A stretch of 64,000 nucleotides of DNA, from assembly GCA_031429105.1 (NCBI GenBank), contig JANOYV010000144.1, forward strand, positions 34,311 to 98,310, written 5' to 3'. Below are positions 24,529 to 32,401 of this stretch, in pieces (the stretch's first letter is position 1; each line of letters opens with the position of its first letter). The notes under the pieces were generated by a model. That model searched no databases. It had not been told where the DNA came from and saw only the letters and a program-made list of their open reading frames with translations. The position numbers were made by a program, and so were the translations under genes. Origin of the DNA: JAKFWF01 sp031429105 (GTDB taxonomy: Bacteria; Pseudomonadota; Alphaproteobacteria; Rhizobiales; Hyphomicrobiaceae).

Positions 24529-25466
24529 TAGATGATGCCGCGCGGCGTCCGTCGGTGGAATGGCCGACGGTTGCGCTGGCCGCTGCAATATACGTTGGTT
24601 GGCTTATGTTGACCTATTTGCACGCAGCTATGCCAGTATGGGTTCTGGTCCCCGTTGGTGCCTGGTTGGTCTGCTGGCATTCATCGTTGCAACACGAAAT
24701 CCTGCACGGACATCCAACGCGGAGTATTCGCATCAACCGGCTGATAGCGTTGCCGCCATTGGCGCTATGGTTGCCGTTTGATCGCTATCGAGAAACACAC
24801 CTTACACATCACAACGATGAACGATTAACCGATCCGCTGGATGACCCGGAGTCACGTTATCTGATCCATGACGATTGGGTCCGACTTGGGCCAATGCGGC
24901 AGCGGTTGGTGCGCGCGCAAAGCACCTTGCTGGGCCGGTTGCTGATCGGGCCGTTCTGGGCGGTTGGGTTATTTTTGCGAAGCGAGTTTTGGGCGATTAT
25001 CGATGATGCACCTGGGCGGCGATTACTCTGGCTCAAGCATATGGTTGCGGTCACTGTAGTGCTGATGTGGCTGATACTCGTCGCTGACATGAGCCTGTGG
25101 CTCTACATACTTGGCTTTGTGCTGCCGGGTACATCGCTCATGCTCATCCGTTCATTCGCGGAGCATCGGGCCCATGCAAGCCAGGCTCGACGAACGGCGG
25201 TCGTTGAAGCCTACGGGCCGCTTGCTGTGTTATTCCTCTTCAATAACCTGCACGCGGCGCACCATGCACGACCGCGTTTAGCCTGGTACCAGTTGCCGCG
25301 CTTTTACCGAAACAACCGTGAGGCCTTCATCGGGCCCGAGGCGGGGCCATTCTACAAGGGCTATCGCGACGTGTTTCGTCGTTTCTTGATGCGTGCACAC
25401 GATCAACCGGTGCATCCGTTGGGACGCATTCCAGCGCGGCCGCGGTCATTGACACCGGGAGTCTAG
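24525..25466 (+). CDS. Fatty acid desaturase family membrane protein
   Basis: A 313-residue membrane di-iron enzyme with the three histidine boxes of the family: HEILHGH (57-63), HLTHH (92-96) and HAAHH (244-248), and at least four hydrophobic spans (about 15-50, 73-84, 143-160, 174-205). It would insert a double bond or a hydroxyl group into a lipid chain using oxygen. The start overlaps the PhnD-like gene by four bases, indicating translational coupling. Sterol, carotenoid or fatty acid substrates cannot be separated from sequence alone. It converges on hisD with a three-base gap. Confidence 0.85.
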   Translation: MIDDAARRPSVEWPTVALAAAIYVGWLMLTYLHAAMPVWVLVPVGAWLVCWHSSLQHEILHGHPTRSIRINRLIALPPLALWLPFDRYRETHLTHHNDERLTDPLDDPESRYLIHDDWVRLGPMRQRLVRAQSTLLGRLLIGPFWAVGLFLRSEFWAIIDDAPGRRLLWLKHMVAVTVVLMWLILVADMSLWLYILGFVLPGTSLMLIRSFAEHRAHASQARRTAVVEAYGPLAVLFLFNNLHAAHHARPRLAWYQLPRFYRNNREAFIGPEAGPFYKGYRDVFRRFLMRAHDQPVHPLGRIPARPRSLTPGV

Positions 25467-25469
25467 GTA

Positions 25470-26762
25470 TCAAGTCTCAGTTCTGATCTCAACCGAGCGC
25501 CGATGCGCTTCGAGACCCTCGGCGCGGGCCAGGGCCATCGCATGGGGACCTAGTGTCGAAAGTGCTTGCGGATTGAGTTTAAGGATTGACGTCCGCTTCA
25601 TATAGTCGAGGGTACCAAGACCCGACGAGAACTTGGAACTACGCGCGGTTGGCAATACGTGATTTGAGCCGGACACATAATCGCCAATGACTTCGGGTGT
25701 GTGGCTCCCTAGAAAAATTGCGCCCGCATTGCGAATGCGTGCCGCAAGTGCATCAGCGTTTTCGGTTGCGATTTCCAAATGCTCGGCGGCAATCCGATCA
25801 GCAAGGGCTGGAGCCTCATCGAGTGATCGCAAAACGATTGTTGCGCCGAATACATTCCAGCTTTCGCCAGCAATGTTGCCGCGCGGCAGGATGGTTAGTT
25901 GCCGCGCAACGGCCGCTTCGACTGCACTGGCGAAGTCGGCGTCGTCGGTCATCAGAATCGCTTGCGCGGCAGTGTCGTGCTCGGCTTGCGCCAAAAGATC
26001 AGCTGCAATCCATTCTGCATCGTTATGACCGTCGGCGATGACCAGGACTTCGGACGGTCCAGCAATCGAGTCGATACCCACCGTGCCGAAAACCTGACGC
26101 TTTGCCGCCGCAACGAAGGCGTTGCCCGGACCGACAATCTTCACGACGGGGGCGATTGTCTTTGTGCCGTAGGCCAGTGCTGCGATCGCCTGTGCGCCGC
26201 CGACCCGATAGATTTCCTCGACGCCAGCAATCCGTGCCGCAGCGAGCACCAAGGGGTTTAACTCGCCCTTTGGCGAGGGGACGACCATAACGACACGCGG
26301 TACTCCAGCGACTTTAGCCGGCACGGCGTTCATCAGAACTGAACTTGGATAGGAGGCAAGGCCACCTGGAACATATAGTCCGACCGATTCAACCGCAGTC
26401 CAGCGGCTGCCGAGTTCTGCACCGATTGAGTCGATGTAATGGTCATCTTTGGGCAATTGGCGCCGATGATGGGATTCGATCCGGTCGCGTGCAAAATTGA
26501 GTGATTTAATGACGTCTGCTGGCGCTGCGGTAACGGCTTCATCTATCTCGGCGGCGGTCACGCGCAATGATGCTGCGGTTAACTGCAGTCTATCGAACCT
26601 CGCGGTAAAGTCGATCAGCGCGGCATCGCCGCGACGGCGAACATCGGCGATGATTTGGCGAACGGCGAGATCGACGTCGTCAGAGACTTCGCGCTTGCGC
26701 GTAAGGAAGTCGGTAAACTTCGACTCGAAGTCGCTTTGGGTCGTGGTCAGCCGCTCGGCCAT
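25470..26762 (-). CDS. hisD: Histidinol dehydrogenase
   Basis: A 430-residue cytosolic zinc enzyme for the last two steps of histidine synthesis, L-histidinol to L-histidine with two NAD. The blocks LYVPGG, VGGAQAIAALAYGT, VGPGNAFVAAAKRQVFG, DSIAGPSEVLVIAD, AEHDTAAQA, AAEHLEIAT and SGSNHVLPT are all present. ATG at 26760-26762 matches the usual family start (MAERL). A longer in-frame extension upstream overlaps the DUF2948 gene and is not homologous. It follows the DUF2948 gene by four bases, an arrangement usual in Hyphomicrobiales. Confidence 0.95.
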   Translation of the reverse strand: MAERLTTTQSDFESKFTDFLTRKREVSDDVDLAVRQIIADVRRRGDAALIDFTARFDRLQLTAASLRVTAAEIDEAVTAAPADVIKSLNFARDRIESHHRRQLPKDDHYIDSIGAELGSRWTAVESVGLYVPGGLASYPSSVLMNAVPAKVAGVPRVVMVVPSPKGELNPLVLAAARIAGVEEIYRVGGAQAIAALAYGTKTIAPVVKIVGPGNAFVAAAKRQVFGTVGIDSIAGPSEVLVIADGHNDAEWIAADLLAQAEHDTAAQAILMTDDADFASAVEAAVARQLTILPRGNIAGESWNVFGATIVLRSLDEAPALADRIAAEHLEIATENADALAARIRNAGAIFLGSHTPEVIGDYVSGSNHVLPTARSSKFSSGLGTLDYMKRTSILKLNPQALSTLGPHAMALARAEGLEAHRRSVEIRTET

Positions 26763-26766
26763 CGGG

Positions 26767-27261
26767 TCACTCTGGTTTTGACTTCGGCGCAATAGGCGCC
26801 ACTTCGTTATGTTTGGGCATCGTCTTGGCGGCCCATACGGCGCCCAGATCTTTGAGTTCAACTTCCAGGCATTCAACATCGAGACGAATGGCTGCACCCC
26901 CGGCGCAAATGATCGTCACAGTACCAGCAGGGCTATTCGATTCGTCGAACTGAAGGGCTAAGATATTCAAAGTCTGTCGCTGATCGCGCAGGTTAATCCC
27001 AGTAACCTTGGCAGATCTTACGCGTTCGAAGCGTAACGCTGTACGATGCCGAAGGTACGGTGCGGCTGCCGCATCGTTTGGCTTCGCGTGTGCGATGGTT
27101 TCCCAGTTGAATCGATTAGCAATAGCGGCAAAGCGGAATTCCTTTGGTAGGAACGCCATGTCGCCGACCTGCAAAACAGCATCCTGCATATGAGCTGAAA
27201 TGACGCCAAGGTCCTCGGCATCAAGCGCGATTAGTTTCAGGGTGTCGGACACGGCGTGCAA
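26767..27261 (-). CDS. DUF2948 family protein
   Basis: A 164-residue cytosolic protein of unknown function that in alphaproteobacteria sits beside hisD. Typical blocks are LKLIALDAEDLGVISAHMQDAVLQVGDM, here at residues 8-35, then RFNWE, RTALRFERV and a C-terminal strand region. The start codon is TTG at 27261 or GTG three codons later; neither has a strong ribosome site. The downstream hisD gene begins four bases after its stop. A murA gene, which often precedes this pair, is not seen in the window. Confidence 0.8.
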   Translation of the reverse strand: MHAVSDTLKLIALDAEDLGVISAHMQDAVLQVGDMAFLPKEFRFAAIANRFNWETIAHAKPNDAAAAPYLRHRTALRFERVRSAKVTGINLRDQRQTLNILALQFDESNSPAGTVTIICAGGAAIRLDVECLEVELKDLGAVWAAKTMPKHNEVAPIAPKSKPE

Positions 27262-27357
27262 CTCGTTGGTTGAAGACCTGATGATGCCCAGATAGGCGGA
27301 CGGGGCAAGTGATGCAACGCATCCTTTGCCCCCGCAATTACAATTTACGGGTCAAGA

Positions 27358-29052
27358 TCAGTAGGATTTGCGGCCATCGCGACGGTCGCCTGCTCGGGTC
27401 GGACGATCGCCAGTTGCTGGCCGACGATCACCTTGGGCCGGACGGCTTTCGGGCCGACGGGCTTGCTGTCCATCTGGTTTGTGGGCGCTCGATCGATCAG
27501 GGCGAGTTAGGAAAGCGACGTTGCCCAGTTCGTTGTTTTCACGACCGCGCGGCGTCGTGCGCGGGCGCTCTGCGCGGGCCGGACGCTCGGCTGCACGGTC
27601 AGCATCGAGTGCCGGACGCCAGCCTGGCGCAGCGCTCGCAACCGGTGATGTTGCAGGCCGATCGCCATCACGGCGTGGCTCGCTGCGTGCATCGGCGCGA
27701 TAGCCGTTGCTGTTGCCCGAACTGGCGCCATCGCGACGATCACCGCCACGGTATCCACCGCCGCCGTTACCGCCACGCGCACCGCTGCGGCTATCAGAGC
27801 GACCACCACGATCTCCACCACCGGAGGGGCGGCCGCTGGAACGGCGCGGATCGCGGTAATCACCTGAATCGTCCGATCGGCTGGAGGCAGCATCAGCGGC
27901 GAGCGTCGCATCGTTGCGGCGATCCGTCGATTGAATGACCTGACGTGTCAGCTTCTCGATGTCCTTCAGAAGTGCCCGCTCATCGCCAGCACAAAATGAA
28001 ATCGCGATACCTTCGGCACCAGCGCGTGCGGTACGGCCAATGCGATGAACATAGGCCTCGGGAACGTTCGGCAGTTCGAAATTGACCACGTGCGTGACAA
28101 GGTCGATGTCGATCCCGCGCGCAGCGATATCGGTTGCGATCAAGGCACGGATCTTCGAGGCCTTAAAGGATGCAAGCGCCTCCTCGCGCTGGCGCTGGCT
28201 CTTGTTGCCGTGAATGGCGGCAACGCGAATTCCAGCTCGCTCCAAGTGCTGAGCAACCTTATCCGCGCCGCGCTTGGTGCGCGTGAATACGAGGGTGCGC
28301 GACATGGCAGGGTCGGCAAACATTTCGGTCAGCAGTGCACGCTTCTTGCCAGCTTCCACGTGAATGACCTGTTGGGCGACTCGTTCGGCTGTCGTTGCAA
28401 CGGGCGCGACCGAGACCTTGGCCGGATCGACCAGCAATTCATCGGCGAGACGACCGATTTCCTTCGGCATGGTGGCCGAGAAGAACAGATTCTGACGGCG
28501 TGCCGACAGCTTCTGAACAATGCGGCGGATCGGCACCACGAAGCCCAGATCAAGCATCTGGTCAGCCTCATCGAGCACGAAGATTTCCGTGCCTTCGAGC
28601 TGAACGTTACGCTCCATCATATGGTCGATAAGGCGGCCTGGCGTTGCGACCAGGACGTCAACGCCTGGTGCCATTGCCTGGATTTGCGGACGATGCGCGA
28701 CGCCGCCGAACACGACGGCAACCTTGATGCCAAGATGACGGCCGTAGACGCGGAAGCTCTCAGCGATCTGCGAGGCAAGCTCACGGGTTGGCGACAAGAT
28801 GAGGCAACGGCAGCCCTTGCGGAGTGCTGGTCTTGGGTCAGCGGCAAGCCGGTGCATGATCGGCAACGCAAATGCTGCCGTCTTGCCGGTGCCGGTTTGG
28901 GCGATGCCGAGCAGATCGCGTCCTGACATCACAAGTGGGATTGCCTGGGCTTGGATCGGGGTTGGAGTGGTGTAGCCTTCGCCGTCGAGGGCTTTAAGGA
29001 GGGCTGGATTGAGCTTGAGTTCAGTAAAAGAGGTCAATTGCGGTACTTTCAT
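27358..29052 (-). CDS. rhlE: DEAD-box ATP-dependent RNA helicase (RhlE type)
   Basis: A 564-residue cytosolic RNA helicase for ribosome assembly or RNA turnover. Complete motif set: Q motif TPTPIQAQAIP, motif I AQTGTGKT, PTRELA, motif II DEAD, motif III SAT, then TRTKRGAD, ATDIAARGIDID and HRIGRTARAG. The C-terminal 180 residues are low-complexity and rich in Gly, Arg, Ser and Asp (RGG-like), an RNA-binding tail. ATG at 29050-29052 begins MKVPQLTSF, the usual family start; a longer extension upstream is not homologous. The IS1595 element lies 276 bases upstream, so the promoter of this gene is probably intact. Confidence 0.93.
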   Translation of the reverse strand: MKVPQLTSFTELKLNPALLKALDGEGYTTPTPIQAQAIPLVMSGRDLLGIAQTGTGKTAAFALPIMHRLAADPRPALRKGCRCLILSPTRELASQIAESFRVYGRHLGIKVAVVFGGVAHRPQIQAMAPGVDVLVATPGRLIDHMMERNVQLEGTEIFVLDEADQMLDLGFVVPIRRIVQKLSARRQNLFFSATMPKEIGRLADELLVDPAKVSVAPVATTAERVAQQVIHVEAGKKRALLTEMFADPAMSRTLVFTRTKRGADKVAQHLERAGIRVAAIHGNKSQRQREEALASFKASKIRALIATDIAARGIDIDLVTHVVNFELPNVPEAYVHRIGRTARAGAEGIAISFCAGDERALLKDIEKLTRQVIQSTDRRNDATLAADAASSRSDDSGDYRDPRRSSGRPSGGGDRGGRSDSRSGARGGNGGGGYRGGDRRDGASSGNSNGYRADARSEPRRDGDRPATSPVASAAPGWRPALDADRAAERPARAERPRTTPRGRENNELGNVAFLTRPDRSSAHKPDGQQARRPESRPAQGDRRPATGDRPTRAGDRRDGRKSY

Positions 29053-29318
29053 TGAGTCCGCGCTATGGCCGGCGCGACGCACAAGCGCCGCTCGCCCGGC
29101 AGGCCCATGGGCCAACGCGGTTCTGCTGGGTGACACCCCGCGTGGCCTGGGAGTCGGGTTTAGTTAGATCTAAAAGGCGCTCAACAGGAAACTGCGCGTA
29201 TGCGGGAACGGCCGACGTTTGGCCAAGACCTAATGCGCAATCTTTCACGCGGCTGGAGCACCGAGATCACTAGACTTCGCTAGCGATAAGGTCAGATCTC
29301 ATGTTGCGCCGCACTAGT

Positions 29319-29328
29319 CAAGCGAATA
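29319..29328. repeat. Left flanking direct repeat (target duplication) of IS1595 element
   Basis: CAAGCGAATA lies directly before the left terminal inverted repeat and recurs exactly at 32371-32380, directly after the right one. IS1595 elements usually duplicate 8 bp, so two of the ten bases may belong to the element ends or match by chance. Confidence 0.85.
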
Positions 29329-29354
29329 GCGATTATCCGGTTGACAAACCCATC
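29329..29354. repeat. Left terminal inverted repeat of IS1595 element
   Basis: Twenty-six bases beginning GCGATTATCCGGTTGACAAA match the complement of 32345-32370 without a mismatch. The inner part contains TTGACA, used as a likely -35 box for the transposase. Confidence 0.92.
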
Positions 29355-29369
29355 GGCATAACCTAAGTT
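29341..29369 (+). promoter_or_regulatory. Predicted transposase promoter starting in the left inverted repeat
   Basis: TTGACA (29341-29346), a 17-base spacer and TAAGTT (29364-29369) give a sigma-70-like promoter 30 bases before the transposase start codon. The -35 box lies inside the terminal repeat, so binding of transposase to its end could repress its own transcription. Confidence 0.5.
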
Positions 29370-29398
29370 ATCTCGCAGATGCGAGAGGGAACTGAGCC

Positions 29399-30373
29399 AT
29401 GTCGATTTTAAGCGCTGAATACTTCCACGATGAAGCGGCGGCTTTCACTAAGTTGGAAGCCATTTTATGGCCCAATGGGCCGGTTTGCCCGCACTGCGGC
29501 GGCAAGGAACGGATCTACAAGCTTGAGGGTGTCCGGTCGAAGCCGAGCAAGATCAACCCTGAAGGTGTTGTTCGTCACGGCTTGAAGAAGTGCGGCCATT
29601 GCCGGAAGCAGTTCACGGTGCGTGTTGGTACGGTGTTCGAGTCTAGCCACATCCCGTTGCACAAGTGGTTTCAGGCGGTTCACCTGCTGTGCTCGTCGAA
29701 GAAGGGCATCAGCAGCCATCAATTGCACCGCACGCTTGAGATCAAATACGAAAGCGCTTGGTTCATGTCGCACCGTCTGCGTGAGGCAATGCGTTCTGGC
29801 CCGCTGGCCCCGATGGGCGGGGCGGGCGGTTCAGGCATCGTTGAGGTTGATGAGACCTATTATAGTCAGCGCAAGGGCAGAGCGCGCAAGCGCGGCTTTG
29901 GTCACAAAATGCCGATTTTGAGCCTAGTAGAACGTGGTGGTGAGGTTCGCAGCTTTCGCGTTGAGCGCGCCGACATGATTACGATCATGCCGATTGTGAA
30001 GGCGAACATCTCGAAAGAGGCTTCAATCGCGACCGATGAGGGCTCGCACTACAACCTGATGGCCGAGAACTTTGCTGCGCACGCGACCGTTAATCACTCA
30101 CGAGATGAGTGGGTCCGTGGCGAGGTTTATACCAACACGGTTGAAGGATATTTCTCTCTCTTTAAACGCGGTATGCGCGGCGTGTACCAGCACTGCAGCG
30201 AGAAACATCTGCACCGCTACCTGGCTGAGTTTGACTTCCTGTATAACAACCGCTCATCTCTTGGGGTTGAAGATACGCAGCGAGCCGAGCGCGCCATTGC
30301 TGGTGTGGTGGGTAAGCGTCTCACGTATCGCAGGCCTGACGAAGAAGTGAGTAGCCTTGGCGGCGGCATCTGA
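29399..30373 (+). CDS. IS1595 family transposase
   Basis: A 324-residue transposase of the ISXO2/IS1595 type. An N-terminal zinc ribbon (C30, C33, C65, C68) precedes a helical region and the DDE-like catalytic core: D151 in VEVDETYY, D213 in ATDEGSHYN, and N246/E249 in NTVEGYFSLFKRG. Both HLHRYLAEFDFLYN and the catalytic blocks are intact with no frameshift, so it should be active. GAGGGAACTGAGCC just upstream provides the ribosome site. The next gene starts inside its 3' end, so passenger gene expression may depend on transposase transcription. Confidence 0.93.
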   Translation: MSILSAEYFHDEAAAFTKLEAILWPNGPVCPHCGGKERIYKLEGVRSKPSKINPEGVVRHGLKKCGHCRKQFTVRVGTVFESSHIPLHKWFQAVHLLCSSKKGISSHQLHRTLEIKYESAWFMSHRLREAMRSGPLAPMGGAGGSGIVEVDETYYSQRKGRARKRGFGHKMPILSLVERGGEVRSFRVERADMITIMPIVKANISKEASIATDEGSHYNLMAENFAAHATVNHSRDEWVRGEVYTNTVEGYFSLFKRGMRGVYQHCSEKHLHRYLAEFDFLYNNRSSLGVEDTQRAERAIAGVVGKRLTYRRPDEEVSSLGGGI

Positions 30374-30875
30374 TGATATTCGTGTTCTCGTCGACTCCTT
30401 TCTTGCGGAGGAGAAGACGCTTGCTGGTTACGGCGATTTTGTAAACACAGAACAACCCGACGAGCAGGAATGGCGTCGCCTGTTAGTTCAGAACGGCGAG
30501 GTTACAGATGGCGAACTACGGGTGATCGCCTATCCTGCCTCTCCCAAACGAGAGTTTCGTTTGTTGGTTTTGATGTCTGACCACTGCGTAACCCGTCTGG
30601 ATTACGTATTCGACCGGGATGGTGCGCACATCAATGACTTTCACCGTCCAATGGGCTACCCTTCGCTTCCGATCCGCAAGCCGCACATTCATCGCTGGGA
30701 CGCCAACAGGCGCATAGCTAGAGTAGACAAATACCCGCGCAAGCTATTGTACGCCATTGAAATTGATGATAAAATTACCAACCTTGAAAGGGCGTTCAAG
30801 TGGTTTTGCGATGAACTGCGCATTTCCTTTACCGGCGAAGACGTTCCCGCGTGGCCCACAAGGAGACTGGTATGA
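30357..30875 (+). CDS. IS1595 passenger protein A, unknown function
   Basis: A 172-residue protein, probably cytosolic, with no family I can name with certainty. It has an acidic N-terminus, a beta-rich middle with FRLLVLMSDHCVTRLDYVFDR, then HINDFHRP and a histidine-containing KPHIHRWDANRR stretch, and an alpha-helical end. The start is TTG 30357, 17 bases inside the transposase frame, with weak GTGAG upstream; translational coupling to the transposase is likely. It overlaps the next gene by four bases (ATGA). The close coupling with passenger B suggests that the two proteins act together. Confidence 0.7.
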   Translation: MAAASDDIRVLVDSFLAEEKTLAGYGDFVNTEQPDEQEWRRLLVQNGEVTDGELRVIAYPASPKREFRLLVLMSDHCVTRLDYVFDRDGAHINDFHRPMGYPSLPIRKPHIHRWDANRRIARVDKYPRKLLYAIEIDDKITNLERAFKWFCDELRISFTGEDVPAWPTRRLV

Positions 30876-31615
30876 CACCGGTGGAAATCATGGAATTAAT
30901 GGCTTCGTGGCCAACTATAAGCCGTCATGAGCATGGGGCGCTCGTTCATACGCACTGCTTATTGCCTTCAGGGTCCACGGTTAATGTGTTCATCCAGCCT
31001 TCAGTGGATGGGTTCGTGGCCACTGATTACGGTGCGGCTTTTTCTGAAGCTCGCGCCAGTGGCGTGGTGCCAGACCGGCACATCAAAAGCGTTCGGCGCA
31101 TGATTGATGCTAGGGGTTTGCGTCTAAATGACGGACAAATTTGGTCACCGAAGGTTCATCGCGACGAGGTTCCCATGGCTGCAATTCTTGTGGCCAACGC
31201 AGCTAAAGATGTCGCCGACTATCTGATTACACAAGATAGGCAGCAAGACAGGCCAGACATTGCCGAACTTCTAGCAAAAATTTTAGTGCGCAGATGTGGA
31301 TCGAGAGTTGTGAAAGACGGTTTGTCGCTTCGCGGTAAGTCTACCAAGATCTATCGCTTTGAAAACGTCATTGAGTTGCCATCGGGGATGCGGGCGATCT
31401 TCGACCCAGTAAGTCACAATGCAAATTCCATAAATGCGCGCGTTGTTGTTAATTTGGATGTGCAGGGTGCGAACTCGGAAGGGGTGATGCCACACATCGT
31501 ATTTGACGATCGCGATAAATGGCGGCCAGAAGAAATTTCATTGCTTAAGTCGGCTGGCGCCAAAACAGTTCCGTTTTCACAAACCGAAAATTACCTTGCG
31601 AAAATTGCCGCATGA
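30872..31615 (+). CDS. IS1595 passenger protein B, DUF1828-like
   Basis: A 247-residue protein. Its N-terminal half (about 20-115) resembles the DUF1828 pattern: a GALVHTHCLLPSGSTVNVFI strand pair, VATDYGAAFSEARASG, GLRLNDGQIW and MAAILVANAAKDVADYL. The C-terminal half has further beta strands (IYRFENVIELPSGMRAIFDP) and a PHIVFDDRDKWRPEE region. ATG 30872 is preceded at good spacing by AAGGAG (30860-30865). It overlaps gene A upstream and the 53-codon gene downstream, each by four bases. DUF1828 proteins occur in mobile regions, but their function is not established to my knowledge. Confidence 0.75.
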   Translation: MTPVEIMELMASWPTISRHEHGALVHTHCLLPSGSTVNVFIQPSVDGFVATDYGAAFSEARASGVVPDRHIKSVRRMIDARGLRLNDGQIWSPKVHRDEVPMAAILVANAAKDVADYLITQDRQQDRPDIAELLAKILVRRCGSRVVKDGLSLRGKSTKIYRFENVIELPSGMRAIFDPVSHNANSINARVVVNLDVQGANSEGVMPHIVFDDRDKWRPEEISLLKSAGAKTVPFSQTENYLAKIAA

Positions 31616-31773
31616 ACGACAACGATCAGTCGAAAAAATTTAGACAAGTTGCACGCGATATAGGCGCTAGCGACGATGCTGACGTGTTTGATCGTGCGCT
31701 GAAAAAGATAGCATCGGCGCCACCTCCCAAGTCAGTAGAGAAGCGGAAGCGTCAGACGAAGGAAACAAAGTGA
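31612..31773 (+). CDS. IS1595 passenger small protein C (53 residues)
   Basis: A small, highly charged protein starting MNDNDQSKKFRQVARDIG, with the acidic stretch ASDDADVFDRALKKIA and a basic Lys/Arg-rich end. The size and charge pattern is like antitoxins or small regulators, which is only suggestive. The ATG overlaps the stop of passenger B, and its own stop overlaps the start of the next gene (GTGA), so it is embedded in a coupled operon. Confidence 0.6.
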   Translation: MNDNDQSKKFRQVARDIGASDDADVFDRALKKIASAPPPKSVEKRKRQTKETK

Positions 31774-32006
31774 ATCCTTCGCGCTGGAAACGCGAGCATC
31801 GCATAGCGTTTGCAATTGCAGTCGTCGTGGGTGTGATCTTCGGGATCATCACAGGCTATTTTGCGTTTGCTATATCACGTGGTGCGAGTGGTGCCCCTGG
31901 CGTGAAATATTGGCTGCAATATTTCCCATTGGATGTTCTTGGCTGGGCAGTGATTGGCGGTGCCTGTGGAGGGCTCGTCGTGTATGCCCGAAGGCTTCTT
32001 TCGTAA
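31770..32006 (+). CDS. IS1595 passenger membrane protein D (78 residues)
   Basis: A small inner-membrane protein with a basic N-terminus (NPSRWKREHR) and two predicted spans: FAIAVVVGVIFGIITGYFAF (about 13-32) and DVLGWAVIGGACGGLVVYA (about 55-73). The start is GTG 31770, overlapping the previous stop. No family was recognised. A membrane partner in a passenger operon fits a toxin, immunity or transport accessory role equally well. Confidence 0.55.
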   Translation: MNPSRWKREHRIAFAIAVVVGVIFGIITGYFAFAISRGASGAPGVKYWLQYFPLDVLGWAVIGGACGGLVVYARRLLS

Positions 32007-32025
32007 ACCCACAAAAAGGTGTTCT

Positions 32026-32274
32026 ATGGACGAGATTGATAGACTGCGCCGCGAATGGGACATCGCCGACATCAAAGGTTCGAGATTTCGTCGTCTATTG
32101 CGTTTCGCAGTATCTGAAGGGCTTCTACCTGAATTGCTACCAGAGCGTTCCGGTTTGGTGGCCGAACTTGGAGGCCAGTCTGAGCCAGTCGTGGCACTCG
32201 GCACGATAGAGTCAAAGTTGCCTTTTCAAGATCTTGATTGTCCGCAAGCTTCAAGCGGACTTCCACATCAGTGA
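32026..32274 (+). CDS. Possible IS1595 passenger protein E (82 residues), overlapped by antisense gene
   Basis: An open frame starting ATG 32026 with AAGGTG nine bases upstream, encoding a protein with an acidic-basic helix MDEIDRLRREWDIADIKGSR. It continues the forward operon by 19 bases. However, most of it overlaps a minus-strand frame (32072-32308) whose codon use and ribosome site look better, and the C-terminal half looks unstructured. Treat as doubtful. Confidence 0.3.
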   Translation: MDEIDRLRREWDIADIKGSRFRRLLRFAVSEGLLPELLPERSGLVAELGGQSEPVVALGTIESKLPFQDLDCPQASSGLPHQ

Positions 32275-32308
32275 CGGTCGTCTTTACAATATGGAAGCGC
32301 GGCTGCAT
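32072..32308 (-). CDS. Small conserved-looking protein at the right end of IS1595 element
   Basis: A 78-residue protein read inward from the right end. It starts MQPRFHIVKTTVTDVEVRLK, contains two likely beta strands (DVEVRLKL and ATLTLSCRVP) and ends in an amphipathic helix (IQVEALQILRNAIDDEI). ATG at 32306-32308 has GGAG eight bases upstream on the minus strand. The composition looks like a real folded protein, unlike the overlapping forward frame. Function is unknown. Confidence 0.5.
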   Translation of the reverse strand: MQPRFHIVKTTVTDVEVRLKLADNQDLEKATLTLSCRVPRLAQTGLQVRPPNRNALVAIQVEALQILRNAIDDEISNL

Positions 32309-32344
32309 CGGTTTTTCTCCGTTCAGCCTTAGTCTCACGATTCT

Positions 32345-32370
32345 GATGGGTTTGTCAACCGGATAATCGC
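32345..32370. repeat. Right terminal inverted repeat of IS1595 element
   Basis: Exact complement of the left repeat at 29329-29354. The flanking ten bases 32371-32380 repeat the left flank (29319-29328). Confidence 0.92.
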
Positions 32371-32401
32371 CAAGCGAATACGGCTCCTTCGTGCTGGTCT
32401 G

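Larger units (their letters stand above)
29329..32370 (+). mobile_element. Intact IS1595-family element carrying a passenger operon
   Basis: The element is 3042 bp between 26-bp perfect terminal inverted repeats (29329-29354 and 32345-32370), with identical 10-bp sequence on both flanks. It holds one IS1595-type transposase gene plus about 2 kb of tightly packed passenger genes (30357-32308). Members of this family with passenger genes are known, so size and layout are in line with a functional transposable unit. Perfect ends and intact transposase point to recent arrival. It sits between the rhlE-type helicase promoter and the 3' end of a small gene at 32402. Confidence 0.9.

Noticed and set aside
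28045..28926. Plus-strand frame of 293 codons opposite the helicase gene
   Set aside because: The minus strand encodes a complete DEAD-box motif set; the plus frame has no homology and is a shadow.
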